Counted from the stretch's first letter, positions 23,466-34,537 are shown. The stretch is DNA of 64,000 bases from Diadema setosum (GCF_964275005.1 NC_092694.1:29350132-29414131), one strand, 5' to 3'. The notes: a model not told the origin generated them from the sequence alone. Translations and numbers: made by a program.

Positions 23466-24031
23466 GTACTAGTTCTAACGTACTTGATTCGTCAAACACA
23501 GTAGGCTAGCTAGCCAAGAGCGTGTCACCACCGAATTGCACCAGCATACTCAGAGTCAATACGCAGTACGCGCAGCCGAGGAAAGCACGCAAGTGTGTTA
23601 ACCGCGTTGAAAATATCCTCGAAAAACAGTTATTTTCCACCAATATGAGACATCTTTTGCGACGTAACGATTGACTCTGGAATCTAAACATTCAGTGTTA
23701 TGTATTTTCTGGTAGCAAAATTTAGTTTTCCGTGCATTTTCGAAAGAATAATCTTCATCTTTGCAAATTTATTGCGCATGTAAACAATTGTTTTTCTATA
23801 TATTTTGCAAATGGACAACCCATTTCAAAATAATTCTAGTCAGTTTGACAAAGAAATTCTTCAACAAAGTAATTATCGTGTTTAACATTGCATTCGTGTT
23901 CATATTGGTGAGATATTATGGACTTTTTAGAGGTACTAACACAGTTTACAAATGTACTTCCATTTGTGGCGAAATCTACACAGACATAAGACGCGCATCG
24001 GTGGTGTTTTCCCCAACGTCCGCATATAAGT
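23466..24031. other. 5' flank of the H1 gene
   Basis: AT-rich flank between the LINE 3' end and the H1 TATA box. A CCAAT occurs at 23639-23643, far from the start. GGTGTTTT at 24003-24010 is the complement of AAAACACC, close to the AAACACA H1-box known from animal H1 promoters, and sits about 25 bp before TATA. These are weak single-motif matches. Confidence 0.4.
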
Positions 24032-24039
24032 TATAAATA
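24032..24039 (+). promoter_or_regulatory. TATA box of histone H1
   Basis: TATAAATA, 95 bp before the start codon. Transcription would start near 24062-24071, where CACTG and CATTG initiator-like words lie. The transcribed leader would be about 55-65 bases. Confidence 0.8.
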
Positions 24040-24126
24040 CAAGAAACATTCGCGTCGCGCGCACTGTTGCATTGTACTTCTCTCGTTGATAGTTCGCATC
24101 GACTATTGCTCTCATCCAACGAAACC

Positions 24127-24840
24127 ATGGCAGCTTCACCGCAGAAGCGCTCCGCGTCACCACGCAAATCTCCGCGTAAGAGCCCCCAGAAGAAGAGTTC
24201 GCCGAGGAAGGCGGCTGCCTCTCCAAGGCGCAAGAAGAAGGCTCGTGCTGCAAGTCATCCTCCAGTGATCGACATGATCAGGGCTGCGATCACCAACATG
24301 AAAGAGCGCCGAGGCTCTTCTGCAGCCAAGATCAAGAGCTACATCGCCGCCAACTACCGCGTCGACATGAACGCACTGGCTCCTCACGTGCGACGTGCAC
24401 TCCGCAATGGAGTGAAAAACAACACGCTGAAGCAGATGTCTGGTACTGGGGCTACGGGCCGATTCCGCATCAACACTGCAGCAGCAAAGGCGACAGATGC
24501 CGCCAAAGCCAAGAGGGCCAAGGCCCGTGCTCGAGCCGCCGCCAAGAAAGCCAAGGCAGCCGCCAAGCGCAAGGCAGCAGCAGCCAAACGCAAGGCCAGG
24601 GCAGCCAAGAGAAAGGCAGCGAAGAAGACCAAGGCCAAGAAAACTACCGCCAAGAGACGCAGGTCTGCCGCCAAGGCGAAGAAGCCTAAGAAGCCTAAGG
24701 CGAAGAAGTCTCCCAAGAAGAAGGCAGCTGGTAAACGCCGTTCTCCGAAGAAGGCAGCCAAGCGCCGTCCAGCGAAGAAGGCAGCAGCCAGACCCAAGTC
24801 TGCAAAGCCGAAGAGGAAGGCCAAGGCAAAGAAGGCGTAA
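24127..24840 (+). CDS. sperm-type linker histone H1
   Basis: A 237-residue intronless linker histone that binds nucleosome entry/exit DNA and compacts chromatin. The start is ATG 24127 in a good context (AAACCATGG). The frame extends upstream only through a non-ATG codon, inside the leader. Residues 1-38 hold six S-P-x-K/R motifs (SPQK 4, SPRK 11, SPRK 15, SPQK 19, SPRK 25, SPRR 32). The winged-helix globular domain spans ~43-117 (HPPVIDMIRAAI, GSSAAKIKSYIAANY, HVRRALRNGV, GTGATGRFR). The ~120-residue tail is Lys/Ala/Arg-rich with two more SPKK motifs. N-terminal SPKK arrays are known from sea urchin sperm H1 and H2B, where phosphorylation loosens chromatin in spermatids and after fertilisation and dephosphorylation condenses mature sperm. 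The length fits that family. Sperm identity is by motif, not expression. Confidence 0.96.
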   Translation: MAASPQKRSASPRKSPRKSPQKKSSPRKAAASPRRKKKARAASHPPVIDMIRAAITNMKERRGSSAAKIKSYIAANYRVDMNALAPHVRRALRNGVKNNTLKQMSGTGATGRFRINTAAAKATDAAKAKRAKARARAAAKKAKAAAKRKAAAAKRKARAAKRKAAKKTKAKKTTAKRRRSAAKAKKPKKPKAKKSPKKKAAGKRRSPKKAAKRRPAKKAAARPKSAKPKRKAKAKKA

Positions 24841-24885
24841 AAAATGCCCTCTTTGTCGACTTGCCTCGACCAACCCAACCCCAAC

Positions 24886-24901
24886 GGCTCTTCTAAGAGC
24901 C
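24886..24901 (+). terminator. histone mRNA 3' stem-loop
   Basis: GGCTCT-TCTA-AGAGCC: a perfect 6-bp stem with a 4-base loop, starting 46 bp after the stop codon and followed by ACCCA. This is the conserved animal replication-dependent histone 3' end bound by stem-loop binding protein; the RNA is cleaved just downstream without polyadenylation. Confidence 0.96.
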
Positions 24902-24912
24902 ACCCATACATT

Positions 24913-24921
24913 CAAGAAAGA
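24913..24921 (+). promoter_or_regulatory. histone downstream element (U7 snRNA target)
   Basis: CAAGAAAGA lies 11 bases after the stem-loop. It is the classical sea urchin purine-rich spacer element that pairs with U7 snRNA to direct 3' cleavage. Confidence 0.93.
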
Positions 24922-25364
24922 TATCAAAGCTTACTCTCACCACAGTCTTTGTCTAACGTTAGAGACCAAACAACCCTGAAAATAAGGGTTCATAATAAAG
25001 CGTTACATATCTGGTCTAACGTTAAACCGTAACTTGTTAGAGTCTCTCTAGTGACGTCTATCATTAGAAGCCTTCTATATGGTGATCTATAGTAACAATA
25101 ACCGTTAGGCAATCCTAATGTAGGCTCCTAACGTTAACGTTAGGCCTAGGCCCTAGATCTAGAAAAATCTAGACTCTAGTGTTAGATTAGCCTAGACTCT
25201 AACTTACTAACGTTAGTTACGTTAATTGTTAGCCTAGATCTAACGTTAACAATGGTTAACCAGTTAGAATCTAGATTGTCGGTAGGGTCCTACTAGGCCC
25301 TACTAGATCTAGAGTTCTAGTAGGTGCCTAACTGTTTTGTTTATAGAAATAGAGCTAACAATGT

Positions 25365-25542
25365 CAGGGCTGCCAACACTGGAAGCTAGTTGAGAGTGAG
25401 ACTCCCATAGGCCAATGCTATAATTTAGGAGTCAAAATGAGTGAGATCAATAGAAATGCATGCAAATGAAATAAAGTTTTAGAGTGAGAAAGGACCAAAA
25501 TGCGTGAGTCTCACGCTCAATGCGTGAGAGTTGGCAGCCCTG
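25365..25542. mobile_element. 178-bp inverted-repeat element with 6-bp target duplication
   Basis: Termini CAGGGCTGCCAAC and GTTGGCAGCCCTG are perfect inverted repeats. Direct CAATGT copies flank both sides (25359-25364 and 25543-25548). The interior is non-coding, with GTGAGACTC/GAGTCTCAC sub-terminal inverted repeats. I infer a miniature DNA transposon, possibly hAT-like from the CAGGG ends. Confidence 0.85.
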
Positions 25543-26135
25543 CAATGTTAGAGCCTTGCCCTTGACTTTTGAGATGTAAACGGTTAGGGCCTAGGCCTAC
25601 TGGGGGGGGGGGGGGGGGGGGCTAGATAGAACCTTCTAACGTAACGGTTTATATAGGGCCTAGGCCTAGGGTCCTACTCTAGACCTAGTGTTATCTGTTA
25701 GTGTTATGCATAGAATCTATGAGTGTTAGACCAGATTCTAGATCCTCTAGTAGACCTCTATTGGAAAAAAAAAAAAAAAGCAGTCAAACTGAGTTGTCTA
25801 AGACTAAGGTCTAACGTTAGACCTAACTCAGTGTAGAACCTCTAACGTTAGGCCTAGGGCCTAGGGCCTACGTTGAAATCACGTTATGTTATAGATCTAG
25901 ATTTCTATTGTTAGTTAAAACACAGTTAGATGTCTCGTTAGAGAGTTTCTAAAGACTGAAGTTGGTCATGACAAATTGCTCTTTTTCCAAGTTTGAGTGT
26001 CTGATCAGTCTGATTCTGAATGAATGTCTCTGTCAATCAATGAAAATGGTCAAATTAACAGGCCAGCCTGCATGTTTGTAGGACTGTGCATGTTAAAACT
26101 GTGTAGGCCTATGAACTTACTAAACTGTTTGACAC

Positions 26136-26505
26136 TTAAAGGGGAAGGCTAGTAGATCTACCTGATCAGTGGGAATCAGTGGAAATGCTGGGAGATGATT
26201 GTTCCAATCCTTATGGGATTCATTCAAGAGTTCATTGTATATCTATTGTTGTGTGAAAATTATTTGCTTCAGAACGGCCTCATATTCAAGTAATGTGCAG
26301 ATTAATGCCCCGTCACTGACCAGGGACGCTAACCTGGAAGCATTAAACTGCACATTACTTGAATATGAGACCATTCTGAAGCAAATCATTTTCACACAAC
26401 AATAGATATACAATGAACTCTTGAATGAATCCCATAAGGATTGGAACAATATCTCCCAGCATTTCCACTGATTCCCACTGATCAGTTACTAGCCTTCCCC
26501 TTTAA
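26136..26505. mobile_element. palindromic miniature element flanked by TTAA
   Basis: TTAA at 26136-26139 and 26502-26505 bound AGGGGAAGGCTAGTA...TTACTAGCCTTCCCCT. The two ~165-bp arms are near-perfect reverse complements around a short centre (~26305-26345), so the two strands encode almost the same 68-residue frame. TTAA target duplications are typical of piggyBac-like elements (inference). No transposase. Confidence 0.88.
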
Positions 26506-26670
26506 ATAATTCACTAGTGTAGACCTAAACGTGTTGATGATTGTGTCGTTAAGCATATTCTAGATTCTATCAATCAGTCAATCAATCTTCTAACAGTTAA
26601 CCTCTTTAATTTTATGGTTCATAACCTAAAGGAGTCCGAGCTAGATTATCTAACGTTAGAATCTAACAGG

Positions 26671-27330
26671 CGCGGTCAGACTGGCAAGAGATCGAGAAGA
26701 GATCGCGAAGTTTGGGCCATTCGGCCGTGATTTGGCAAAACAACGTATGGTAACAGTTAGAGTCTAACGTTAGGGGCCTACCACTGGCACTAGATTCCAC
26801 ATATCTGAAATTTTGTGGTTTTTCAGGTTTTGGCTTTTTGGATACATTAAGCCATTTTTGGACATCTGTCAAAATTTCAGCTCTGAAAGTGATATTAATT
26901 TTTAGAAAAATGCATTTAAATTTCAGCGATTTTTCAAAATAAGTCTAAATAATTTGGCAAAACAACGTAACTTAGATTCTACTTACTGTACGTTTCTACG
27001 TTGTTCTGCCAGAACAGTTTCTGTCCCTGATCTCATTTTGAGCTTCCGGTTGTTCTGGCAGAATAACGCATGTTCGTTGTGTGACATGGCAAAACAACGT
27101 AACTGCAGCTATGCGCTGCTCTGGTACGCGCGCAAGAAAGAGTGCGCCGTTCGATGGCTACTGATTGTGACGTAACAATACACATCTGTACATGACAATG
27201 GCCCCGCGCTTCGGAGGCAACCCCCGCAAGCATATCGGGAAGTTTCACGGGAAGTTTGCGGTCACACTGGCAAAACTTCGAGATCTTAAATCTCGATCTT
27301 AAACTTCTCGATCTTTTGCCCGTCTGACCG
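26671..27330. mobile_element. ~660-bp element with GCGGTCAGAC inverted ends
   Basis: The left end GCGGTCAGACTGGCAA...AGATCGAGAAG mirrors the right end CTTCTCGATCTTTTGCCCGTCTGACCGT. Inside, the word GGCAAAACAACGTA recurs in both orientations (26733, 26953, 27087, and reversed near 26997 and 27047). These look like repeated internal binding sites of a non-autonomous DNA transposon. No coding capacity. Confidence 0.72.
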
Positions 27331-28255
27331 TGTTTGTTTGATAGATACTTTATTTTCTGCAAATCAATATACATAAGTTACATATTAATCATGAACATAT
27401 AGGAAATATACAAAGTAAATTCAACACAGAGTCGTTTGACTTGCATAAACAGCGATAAGTTACATAATCATGAACATGTAGGAAATATACAAAGTAAATT
27501 TACTACAGAGTCGTTTGACTTGCATAAGCAACGATATAAAAGGAAATTAATGATATAATATACAGTATGCATGTCTATGCAACAGGGATTACAATAACAA
27601 TTGTAGTTAAGAAGCAATTATGCAGAGGGCCGCCATTATAAACATTGCTTGAAAAGATGGCCGGCCCGAGGAAAAGATAGGGACGTAGGCCTACTAACAT
27701 TAACTTTTTAGATTCGTAACAATACAAATTCTGCTGCGAAGATAGCAGGGGGAAATAAACTCTGATGTGTGATGGTGGTGAATGTGCGTGCAGGTGCTTG
27801 AAAGTGCACAAGGGCAGATAGGTTGGAATTTAGAATAATAGAATTTGTTTGCTGGAAGAGGGGACGATATGCGATGTTGCTATCGGGAGACCAACATTAG
27901 TCATATAAATTATTTGTTTTTTAGTTCGTATTTGAAGTATACTGTAATAAAATGTGCTTCTTTAAGTTCGCTTTGAATGAAAACAAGGAGGCACACTGTT
28001 TCAACTCCTCAGGAAGAGTGTTCCATGTATCCGGACCGTGATGTCTGATCGACTTTTGAGCAAGTAAAAGCTGGGAACGACGGGTAGTGAGTGAATATAA
28101 TCATTGGTTACTAGGGCATCATGAAAAAATGGTAATAAATTGCGAGTGTGTTTATACATAAATATGGCAGTTTTGTGTTGTGTTGAGTATGAACAGAGAA
28201 AATTGGCTCTTTCAGTGTTGGGTTGCCTTATTCATTGGGAGTGACAAGTTATCGG
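27331..28255 (-). mobile_element. 5'-truncated LINE relic (LINE C)
   Basis: Reading the minus strand from ~28255, a frame encodes HKTAIFMYKHTRN...FFHDALV, then a one-base shift near 28095 leads into RRSQLLLAQKSIRHHG and DTWNTLPEELK, ending at TAA 27923-27921. This is the C-terminal tail of a LINE ORF and resembles LINE A (LLAQK...FWNSL). The 3' UTR runs to AAAATAAAGTATC at ~27335-27350 and holds an ~83-bp tandem duplication (27372-27453 and 27455-27533). Dead fragment. Confidence 0.8.
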
Positions 28256-30110
28256 ACAGGTGACCATGTTGCAGCTTTAATATGGACCATAAAATGTTTA
28301 TAGAAGAAACCCCGAACACAAACCTAAACGCAATATTGCATTCGTACAACCTCAGACTGGCCTGTTTATTTGGACACTTTCAAGATCTCATCCATCCAGT
28401 ATGACATTCATTGTTCCTTCATGTGGCACTCAAACTTTGAAAGGGTGCAATTTGTCGTGGTGTCTTTAAAGCTCATATGATCAGTCATGCATGACATTTG
28501 TCAACATAATTAGATCTAACTGTTAGGTATAGATTATGTACAAATAGAAAGAAGAAGAGTTCACCTTTCCTCACAACAACATTGTTCTCTCCATTATAGC
28601 TGTAGTGTTTCTAGCCCTCCAAAGTTGGGCTACGTTTTTTTTTTTCTTTTTTTTTTTGATGGGCAATGTATACTTTCTGGTCTTAGGGCAATTACCCCTG
28701 CCACTGGCCTGGGCAATCATCCCGGACCCTTCCCCGACCCTAAACTTAACCCTAATCTTTACTCTAACCCTATAGATTTCTATCACTTAAACCGGCATTT
28801 AACGGGGGGGGGGGGGGGTATAATATGTCCGGGGGAGAATTATTGTTCTGATAGATCTACGTATGATTAAAGAGTAGGTTCTACTCAATACGGCACACAA
28901 AGAGAGTTTTCCCCTCTCTACCATCACAGTTACATGTACTGTATTGGGGAAAAGCTCTGACGGCACACTAGGAACGCGAACGTCGAACGAACAGAGCCTT
29001 TGTAATCAATACGAGTAGAAGGCTCTGGGAACGAAAGAGGTCTAGCGCCAGCTAGCGTCACTTTCGCAGACAATATTCTGGATCGCTGTCAACCAAGATG
29101 AAGAGAATGCGATTCTCAGCTCGGCGCATAAGTATTAGAGTAAACAAAATTAATACCCACGAGCGGTTAGTACAACGTAACCTCCAAACAAGCAACATCC
29201 TTTCCTCTCCGCTAAAACTGTCGTTTCCTGCCCGTTACCCCTTTCCCCAAAACATCGTCAACAATATTCTCTGGACACGACCCGCTTGAGATATTTTTAT
29301 GAATCACACTTCGCGCGACACGCACGTGCCGTAATTTCATTAGGGAAGCTGGTACAGAGAGTTCAGTTGTCAAAGGCTTTAACACATGGAAAAACCACAC
29401 GGCCCATTTAAAAAACGTGCCAAGAAGTACATGTAGGCTTAACTAGTAGGCACTGCGCGCAGTTAGAGACTTCAACAGACGTTCATTCTCCTCCAGCCCA
29501 AATTTTCGGCGTGGTTCTTTTGAGGAATAATGGATTTTACTGTAGACGCCGAAATGCAGGGCTGATCGTATTCTCCGAGAAATAGTTTACATCTACCCCA
29601 TCACATACTCGTCATATTTGGTTTCTCCTTCCGATTGTAAACGTCTGTGTACACCATGTAGCACCCTCTGGACTGATCGTGTGCTTTTTGGGCCGACTTT
29701 TGTAAATTATTAGCCGTGTGGATTGGAATACTCTAAAATACTTATTGTGGTAAGACCAATCAAAAATCTTTTTTGCATGACTCTGAGCATGATATGATAA
29801 TCTTCGTAGTTATGTTACTACTTCTTTAATCCCTTTTGTTGAAGGCTGGTATCATACAGGCAATCCGTTATCGGCAAAACATTTTAGAGTAGGATTATTA
29901 AACTGAGCCTAAGGAATAGACACCTACTAGTAGTTAATTCGAATAAGATTAAGTTTGCCGACATAATATATACAGTCACGTCCTATATTTAAAGAAAAAA
30001 GTTCATAATCACACTGATTAACAATAAAAAAAAAAACGTTACAAAGAGACAAGAACTTTTCTTTTTTCTCTTGCATGAGCAAGAAAAGTGGAGGACGCAC
30101 GAATAAACCT
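28256..30110. other. non-coding, no gene recognised
   Basis: Contains CCTAAC-rich degenerate repeats at 28690-28780 and a G run near 28804-28817. 28880-28970 holds GGCACAC-type words on both sides of a hairpin-like GTTTTCCCC/GGGGAAAA pair. The 63-codon frame from ATG 29098 has no recognisable domain. Confidence 0.4.
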
Positions 30111-30248
30111 GGGGGCATTTCATGAAGCAGTTTGATCGGATATTTTCGGACAAGCTGTTACAAGCTACTGAAAACCTTGCATCTGATTGGCTGAGAGCAA
30201 TATTTGGCCGACAACTTTGTCGGACAAAATGCTTCACGAAATGCCCCC
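30111..30248. mobile_element. GGGGGCATTTC palindromic mini-element, copy 1
   Basis: GGGGGCATTTCATGAAGC at the left mirrors GCTTCACGAAATGCCCCC at the right. The arms include GTCCGAC/GTCGGAC words and the centre has CTGATTGGCTGA. Related copies: 40031-40206 and a half copy at 56701-56825. 138 bp, non-coding. Confidence 0.85.
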
Positions 30249-30873
30249 ATGATTTTGATGCTATCAACCCCCCCCCTTCTTCTTTATCAATAGTGGCTTC
30301 CTTTTCTTTCCAGGCTTATTTTATCAAATTTGAGAGCTTTCTAATAATTGGTAAATTGGGAGATGCATGCAAGAATCGCACTTAATTTCCACTATTTTAT
30401 ATGCCTACTGTAGCATAAATGATTTATGGTAGATTGCGCAATCTTCTACAATTTATTACGTAGTATTATTACAAATCCAATAGCAAAGTTTTTTGGCGAG
30501 AAACCGGCAAGCCGAGACGAGAAGATAGGCCTACGCAGACAAACGAACACACGTCGCAGAAAGATGCATAATAACACATTATTCGAGAACCGGCGTGCTT
30601 GCGGTCTGAACTTTCAACAGTAACTTTCAACAGTATGAGGCACGCATGCCCAGGTGCAGGCACAAACCAAACAACTGTTTATTCCGTCACCCCTCAACAA
30701 AACCTCCCCTCCCCTGCCCAGTCCCTCTGCCCGCGTGCTTCCAAAGACGAAACTGACATGTGAAACGCGTCTTTAACCTTTTCTATATGACAATAAGTCA
30801 AATATGCTGAAAGTTTCAGACACAAAACTATAGGGCCTACAGAGAGGAAATCAATGTGACATTCAGAGATTAA
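30249..30873. other. non-coding, nothing recognised
   Basis: No exon or repeat family seen apart from a short C run near 30268. Confidence 0.4.
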
Positions 30874-31231
30874 AAGGGACTGTACAGTACTGGTTGAGGT
30901 GGGGATTCATGTTTTGAACATTCTTAAGTGAGATAATGAGAAACCTCTTATGAATATGAAAGAGCATGTAATTTTAAGAAGGATTCAACGTTTGATGAGA
31001 ATTGATTTTCAAATGGCTGAGATATCCGAAAAAGTGATAATAATAAAAGGCAACAGGCCACGCCTTTTATTGGGATCTCTTTGTTTCACCTTGTTTTTGC
31101 ACGATATCTCAGCCCTTTCAAAACCGATTTTCATCAAATAAACTTTTGATACCCCTTAGAATTGCATGCGCTTTGACATCTCATAGAGTGGTTTCTGAAA
31201 ATCCTCACCTCAACCAGAACTGTACACACTC
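30874..31231. mobile_element. TTAA-AGGGAC foldback family, copy 1
   Basis: Follows TTAA at 30870-30873. Left end AAGGGACTGTACAGTACTGG mirrors the right end CCAGAACTGTACACACTCTT. Internal symmetric blocks are GGCTGAGATATC / GATATCTCAGCC and TTCAAATGG / CCTTTCAAAACC, around a small central hairpin (AAAAGG...CCTTTT). The right TTAA is mutated. Family of five in this window (32790, 42391, 55155, 56403). Confidence 0.85.
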
Positions 31232-32155
31232 TTCAATGGGTGATTGCGCAAGCGGTATTTCGCAACATCATCCAAATCGGCAACAGCAAAACGTAAACGT
31301 AAGTTCTATCGATTACGACATCGTACACCTGTTTGAACCGCGCCGTTGCATATAACTTTATAGCACTAACTCTGCGATCACCCCTTTAAAGCCATCAGTG
31401 ATATCTTGGCTTTGATTGGCTATACATGGAATATAATGTTGCTATGGTAATTACCATTGATTGCAGTATTATACCATTACTTGTAAAGTTTATAAACCAT
31501 TATAGTTTTAGGCAAGGGACTCTGATCATTTTCAAAAGCAACAAAAATACAAAAACAATTAAAACAAAACGTGGAAGATATTGTATTGTACTGCGTCTAT
31601 ACCTGTATGGGGCCTTCACAAGCACTGAAAGTCAGCTCAAAATGGATAGAGTCTCTATAATACTGTGGCACTCCAATTAGTTATTATAATCAAGCTTCAA
31701 AGAGAGAAACAGATGCTGCGAACAGCGATCTAGGAGAATGTAATCCAGGTTTAATCCAGGTGTGAAGAGTTATTGTTGTTATCATTTTTTTTTCCTCTGT
31801 CGGGAACATACATATCAAGTTTTGCCTATACCATCAGCAAATCATCACGCGTGCATGTTCATACGTTAACCATCGAACCCTTGGTGGAGCGATGAAACAG
31901 TCTATTATACATTTAGGAAGCTATAATGCTCTCTCCTAATCTCTCTCCCTCTCTCTCTCTCTCTCACTCCCTCTATGTTTGTATCCGCGTATGCATATTA
32001 TGTATGCGTGTATGTATTATCTATTCTATTTCACCTAAGTACAATGGTATATATCCATAGATTTAATTTATCATATTTTGTAATGTTGACATAATATGCA
32101 CTTATATTTCAAGTATAAAGCAAAACGTATACAAGTTTTGCTGGAGATGGAAAAA
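31232..32155. other. non-coding, nothing recognised
   Basis: AT-rich, with a (CT)n stretch near 31939-31965. No exon-like segment. Confidence 0.4.
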
Positions 32156-32400
32156 ATGACTGGCTGACTGACTGACTGACTGAATGAATGAATGAATGAA
32201 TGAATGAATGAATGAATGAATGAATGAATGAATGAATGAATGAATAAATAAATGAATGAATGAATGAATAAATGAATAATTGAATAAATGAATGAATGAA
32301 TGAATGAATGAATGAATGAATGAATAAATGAATAAATGAATAAATGATTGAATGAATGAATGAATGAATGAATGAATGAATGAATGAATGAATGAATCTA
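32156..32400 (+). repeat. (GACT)n-(GAAT)n tetranucleotide array
   Basis: Begins with GACT units, then about 230 bp of GAAT units with scattered TAAA variants. Read on the minus strand it gives a Ser-Phe-Ile-His polymer frame, an artefact of the repeat. Confidence 0.95.
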
Positions 32401-32789
32401 TGTATAAAAATTATAATCAAATGATGTTAGAGGCACCACTACCTTTTTGAACAATATTTAAACGCCAGGTTTGAATTAAATAATTTCATTCAATAATTGA
32501 ACCCCGTTGATACATAAAAAGCCAATCGCAAAATCATACAATAATTATATCAATAAATTGAGTCTGTCACTGTCGAAGTTCGTATCAATGCCAGGAGCGC
32601 ATCGTACCCCCTTTCAATACCGTTATATTAATACCTGTACTTAAACCGAGAGACACAGATTTGATAATCGTTTCTTTTGTCGTTTGCTCACGATGACGAT
32701 GTTTGTGATGTTCTGAATTCCGTGAGAAAGCACCGTGGTTAAGCTGGGACTGATAATTATTATAATGATGATTAGAATTGTGATTATGT

Positions 32790-33168
32790 GGATGGTACAG
32801 TATTGGTTGAGATTTCCAACTTTTTCGATGATGAATTTTTAGATAAGCATGAGAAACCTCATTTTTAATATGGAAGAGCATATTCTAGGAGGAATTCAGA
32901 GTTTAATGAAAATTGGTTTTCGAAATGGCTGAGATATCGTATAAAAAACAAAGCGATCCTAATAAAACATGGGACCCGGCCTCTTTTGTAGGATCGCTTT
33001 GTTTGACTTGTGTTTGATATCTTAGCCAATATACCCATAACCAATTTTCATAAAATAAAGTTGGAATTCCTCTAAAATATGCTCTTTAGCATTAAATCAC
33101 GAAGTGGCTTCTATATTAGGTATCTAGCAAAAAGTAAAAAAAAATGAATCCTCACCTTAGCCAAATAC
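32790..33168. mobile_element. TTAA-AGGGAC foldback family, copy 2, eroded ends
   Basis: Shares GGTACAGTATTGGTTGAG, GGCTGAGATATCG, the central AAAGCGATCCTAATAAAA / TAGGATCGCTTTG hairpin and CAATTTTCATAAAATAAA with the family. Terminal AGGG and TTAA are lost. Confidence 0.75.
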
Positions 33169-33189
33169 CATCTAATATGATAGACGTTG

Positions 33190-33241
<52 letters not shown>

Positions 33242-34537
33242 TGTCATTATTGTTAATTTACTTAATTTTATTCATTATTCTGCATTGCGTCAAGGAACTT
33301 TTCTGTTGACCAGACCGCGTGGGGTATAATCAATAATTTCTACCGCATATACGTTTAATATGCTTACGTGTCCATAAACCTCGCTGTATTAATTTTCTTT
33401 CCTTGCTCATACCAAGGAGGTGAGAGCGCCTCCCATCTCATTGCTCAAATTGTACCTCGATTCAACAAACAACTTTAATGAAAGCAAATAATTACATCAC
33501 AAGCAAAAAAAGAAAAGAAAACAACAACAAAAACAATAACAACAACAAAACAAAACAAAACAAAACAAACATACATTATTTCCATAGCTGTGTTCTATAC
33601 AACTTTGCTACTTTTAATGGTATCCATCCCCCTCCCCTATCCCTCTTATACCCCCTTCCCTCTTGTTGGTCGTGACCGTGGTGAAATCATGGAGCTGTAT
33701 CAGTAGCATCATAGAGCTAGGTATATCAGTAGCATCATGGGGCTACGTAATATCAGCAGCTCCATGGTTAAAGGGTGTATAGGATGAGTCAGATTGTGCA
33801 GACTGCATTAGTCATTCCCTCACACGCCGATGACCAGCCATCTTCCCGGCGTCTTTCCTCCGCGTGCATTCAAAGTTGAACGAGTGTGTGAGCAGCTGAC
33901 GTCGGGTTTTCCCCACTGGTACATACAGTGTAGCTATCTTCCTCGGCTAGAATCGGACTATATTACAGACCATGTTAGGCCTGTACTTTTGAGTTGTAAG
34001 TGTTTCATCTATCCATCCACCTCCCTAAAAAATATAATGAATAAGTAAGCAAATAAGGATTTAAAGACACAGATCTTTTAGTGTAAATTGGTGGAGTCTT
34101 GACCTTCTGAAACACCAACAAGATATTTCGAACGTTTTGCGAAACGGGAAAAAAAAAACAAGAATTATTAGAGAAAATAAATAGAAAACAAGATTCGCTT
34201 TGCCTTAGCAAATAACAACAACACTTTTTAAAATGATATTCTTATTGGAATTCCGTTTGATGTCACCATCATTTTCACAATGAAATGAATACTTTCAACT
34301 CATTCAAACATTCAACTACTGTAAGTAAATCAATACACGCACATGTGATACACACACACACGCATAGACACACAAAAAGTAGAAAGTAAACTGCCAGTCC
34401 TTGTTATACAAAGAGCACAATCAAGTATTAAATCAATAATGATAGAAGTTTCAAACCGGACGGAATGAAGGCTTCGTGTAAACCTCTGGACCGAAGGGTC
34501 GAGGTCCCCTCCCGACAGGACCGAATGACTGAATACA
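33169..34537. other. non-coding with (TC)n and AAC-rich runs
   Basis: A (TC)n microsatellite lies at 33193-33240 and an AACAACAA/AAAACAAAAC stretch at 33520-33570. A GTATCAGTAGCATCAT motif is repeated near 33695 and 33725. No exon recognised. Confidence 0.4.

Larger units (their letters stand above)
24950..26780. repeat. palindrome-rich domain (TAACGTTA, GGCCTAGGCC, TCTAGA)
   Basis: The octamer TAACGTTA recurs at about 24956, 25017, 25131, 25208, 25240, 25815, 25844, 26651 and 26766, usually as CTAACGTTAG. It is mixed with AGATCT, CTAGA, GGCCTAGG and GGGCCTA words. The DNA between is built largely from the same short words rather than a fixed tandem unit. A run of about 20 G ends near 25621. 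No gene is present. Confidence 0.75.

Noticed and set aside
24157..24927. Long minus-strand open frames opposite the H1 gene (256 and 175 residues)
   Set aside because: They are antisense shadows of the Lys/Ala-rich H1 code; the sense strand has the histone fold, TATA box and 3' processing signals.
26199..26449. Two nearly identical 68-residue frames on opposite strands
   Set aside because: Produced by the near-perfect palindrome of the TTAA-flanked element at 26136-26505.
32109..32420. 103-codon Ser-Phe-Ile-His frame on the minus strand
   Set aside because: Translation of the GAAT tetranucleotide array.
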